A DNA stretch of 64,000 bases, from the NCBI RefSeq assembly GCF_002931555.1, contig NZ_PSTZ01000007.1, positions 434,001 through 498,000 of the forward strand, read 5' to 3'. The first letter of the stretch is position 1. Each line of letters begins with the position of its first letter. The notes below the pieces were generated by a model that saw nothing but the letters and a program-made list of their open reading frames with translations, searched no databases and was not told where the DNA came from. Source of the DNA: Pseudoclavibacter sp. RFBB5. Lineage in GTDB: Bacteria; Actinomycetota; Actinomycetes; Actinomycetales; Microbacteriaceae. Below, one piece after another: positions 60,453-64,000 of the stretch. A program made the translations under genes and the position numbers.

Positions 60453-61348
60453 GCGTGCTCCTTGTTCAGTCCCAGATGTTCGACTACGCGTGCCGCAGCC
60501 TCAGGCACGGAGTCGTTGACGACCAGTGCATCGAACTCGTCCTGGGCGGCGAGTTCGACCTTCGCGGTTTCGAGGCGCCGAGCCTGTTCTTCGGCCGATT
60601 CCGTGCCGCGCCCGACGAGGCGCCGCACGAGCTCGTCCCAGCTCGGAGGCAACAAAAATACCAGTCTAGCCTCTGGCATGCGCGATCGGACCTGTCTTGC
60701 GCCCTGAATGTCGATTTCGAGGAGGACCGAGCGTCCCGAGGAGATGGCGTCGTCGATGGGTCCGCGCGGGGTTCCGTATCTGAAGGCGTTGTGCACGGTG
60801 GCGTACTCGAGGAGCTGCTCGTCGGCGACGAGCCGGTCGAAGCCCTCGTCGTCGTGGAAGTGGTAGTTCACGCCGTCGACTTCACCGGGACGCGGGGCAC
60901 GCGTCGTGGCGGACACCGAGAGCTCGACTTCCGGGTAGTGCTCTCGGATGTAGTTCGCGACGGTGCCCTTGCCGACCGCCGTGGGGCCGGCCAGCACGAC
61001 GAGACGACTGTTGCCGGTCTGCGCGCCCAGCCGCTCCTCCAGGAACGAGCGGAGACGGATGCGCTGGTTGCGGCCGAGGCCACCGAGGCGCTTTGAGGGC
61101 GAGATCGCGAGCTCTTCGAGGATGCGCGCCTGCTTCGTGGCTCCGATGTGCGGGATGCTGAGCAGGAACTGCGTCACGCGGAGGGAGTGCTCGGCGGCGT
61201 GCTCTGCGGACTGGCTCGCGTCGAGCACGGAGATCGGCGAGCGGGTTCCGTTCGCAAGGGCGCGTTTGACCTCAGCGCGAGCCTGGCGTGCGAGGACCGC
61301 CGCGCGCGACGCGGCGACGCGATCGACCGGAGGTGGGACCTGGGTCAT
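60449..61348 (-). CDS. gmk: Fusion of mIHF (integration host factor) and guanylate kinase
   Basis: 299 aa; free guanylate kinase is about 190-210 aa. Residues 1 to about 108 match the actinobacterial integration host factor mIHF: RQARAEVKRALANGTRSPIS, LLSIPHIGATKQARILEEL, AISPSKRLGGLGRNQRIRLR, a helix-two-turn-helix DNA-binding fold. Guanylate kinase starts near residue 114 with the P-loop GPTAVGKG (121-128) and continues with SATTRAPRPGEVDGVNYHF and LEIDIQGARQV. mihF and gmk are adjacent in many actinobacteria; here they form one frame with no stop or start between them. The ATG overlaps the pyrF stop. Confidence 0.94.
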   Translation of the reverse strand: MTQVPPPVDRVAASRAAVLARQARAEVKRALANGTRSPISVLDASQSAEHAAEHSLRVTQFLLSIPHIGATKQARILEELAISPSKRLGGLGRNQRIRLRSFLEERLGAQTGNSRLVVLAGPTAVGKGTVANYIREHYPEVELSVSATTRAPRPGEVDGVNYHFHDDEGFDRLVADEQLLEYATVHNAFRYGTPRGPIDDAISSGRSVLLEIDIQGARQVRSRMPEARLVFLLPPSWDELVRRLVGRGTESAEEQARRLETAKVELAAQDEFDALVVNDSVPEAAARVVEHLGLNKEHA

Positions 61349-62235
61349 GAGAGGGCGTCCTCCAGCTCAGCGGCTTGCTGGTCGATGGCGTCGGCGATGC
61401 CATTTGGCCCCGCGGCCAGGACACTGCGTGAGACGTTGACGATGACGGACTCAGCTGCTGCGCCGAACGTCTCCTTGATGCGCGCGAACTCGGCACCCTG
61501 GTGGCCGAAGCCTGGGGCGAGGATCGGGGTCCGGGGTGAGGCGCCGAGCATCGCGAGGTCGACGCCGAGGAGGTCGAAGTCGACCGTGCCGCCGAGGACG
61601 ACGCCGACTGAGCCGAGCGCGCCGGTCGTGTGCTCGGCATTCCAGGCGGCCGCGCGCTTCGCGACTCCCCCGGCGACGGTCTCGCCGAGCTGGGAGCCGC
61701 GGTCTCGGCGGGCCGTCTGGATCGAGGTCGACTCCGGGTTCGAGGTGGCGGCGAGCACGAAGAGTCCCTTGCCGAGACGGTCGGCGAGCTCCAGCGCCGA
61801 GGCGAGGGAGTCGAAGCCCTGGTAGGGGTTCACGGTCATGGCGTCCGCTTCGAGCGGCGAGCCCTCGTCGAGCCACGCCTTGGCGTAGGCCTCGAGGGTC
61901 GTGCCGACGTCCCCGCGCTTGACGTCGGCGATGACGAGCAGGCCCGCCTCCCGCGCGGCGCCGAGCACGGACTCGAGCGCCGCGAATCCGCTGGAGCCGA
62001 ATCGCTCGTAGAACGCGATCTGCGGCTTGATCACGCCGACGCGCTCCGCCGATGCCTCGACGACGCGGAGTCCGAACTCCCTGGCACCCGCCGCGGTGTT
62101 CGGCAGCCCCCACGCGTCGAGCAGGAACTCATGCGGATCGATGCCGATGCACAGCCTGCCCCGGTTCTCCACGGCGTGCTGGAGTCGGGCTCCGAACCCG
62201 CTCCCTCCAGCACGCGCCGCGAACGCCTCAGTCAA
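61345..62235 (-). CDS. pyrF: Orotidine 5'-phosphate decarboxylase (type 2)
   Basis: 296 aa. The last step of UMP synthesis. The type 2 signature VIADVKRGDVGTT carries the catalytic Lys and Asp; LCIGIDPH is near the N-terminus and the phosphate site is in ILAPGFGHQGA. The start is TTG, directly after the carB TAG, with a G-rich ribosome site (AGGGGGG) about 9 nt upstream. It overlaps the mIHF-Gmk gene by 4 nt. Confidence 0.95.
   Translation of the reverse strand: MTEAFAARAGGSGFGARLQHAVENRGRLCIGIDPHEFLLDAWGLPNTAAGAREFGLRVVEASAERVGVIKPQIAFYERFGSSGFAALESVLGAAREAGLLVIADVKRGDVGTTLEAYAKAWLDEGSPLEADAMTVNPYQGFDSLASALELADRLGKGLFVLAATSNPESTSIQTARRDRGSQLGETVAGGVAKRAAAWNAEHTTGALGSVGVVLGGTVDFDLLGVDLAMLGASPRTPILAPGFGHQGAEFARIKETFGAAAESVIVNVSRSVLAAGPNGIADAIDQQAAELEDALS

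Positions 62236-64000
<1,765 letters not shown>

Overview
The window is high-GC DNA from an actinobacterium, most likely a member of the Microbacteriaceae. This rests on gene order (rapZ-uvrC-uvrA-uvrB-...-coaE-rpsA, polA, and carB-pyrF-gmk-rpoZ-coaBC-metK-priA), a helicase-dead actinobacterial type of PriA, an ANTAR response regulator, an mIHF domain, and many promoters placed exactly where leaderless mRNAs would begin. The species cannot be named from sequence alone. No gap between genes exceeds about 300 bases.

15-12798: core genes. rapZ, uvrC, uvrA and uvrB read leftward as one excision-repair block, with a putative LexA box lying on the uvrB promoter. Then come dps, a YigZ-family gene, a hydrolase remnant, coaE, a DUF4126 membrane protein and rpsA.

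13020-16617: a small aldehyde-oxidation locus made of a GAF-domain regulator, an NAD-dependent aldehyde dehydrogenase and a DUF779 protein. An inverted repeat overlaps the expected -35 of the dehydrogenase promoter, and a 38-bp perfect palindrome lies before the regulator. A DUF885 protein and polA follow, then a hotdog thioesterase and an ANTAR response regulator that converge on a shared hairpin, and tRNA-Leu(CAA).

22505-37119: an accessory stretch between tRNA-Leu and pyk. It holds a short-chain dehydrogenase with an 86-aa partner, and a divergent 1868-aa glutamate-synthase-like protein translationally coupled to a CysJ-like diflavin reductase. It also holds a DUF222/HNH nuclease, a TetR regulator with a truncated DoxX-like protein, a small Cys-rich protein, an OhrR-type MarR regulator, an old-yellow-enzyme homologue and an alpha/beta hydrolase. 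The GltB-like/diflavin pair is the most unusual system here, because a complete canonical gltB-gltD operon, with a GlnR-like box, sits only about 9 kb away.

37270-64000: pyk and gltBD, then a nearly continuous leftward run from carB (cut by the window edge) through pyrF, an mIHF-Gmk fusion gene, rpoZ, coaBC, metK, priA, fmt, rsmB, rpe, hisE, hisG, hisF, hisI, a Trp-associated membrane protein, a small membrane protein, trpC, trpB, trpA and lgt. Many junctions are 4-base stop/start overlaps. Promoter-like hexamers before rpe and hisE suggest the run is divided into several transcripts.
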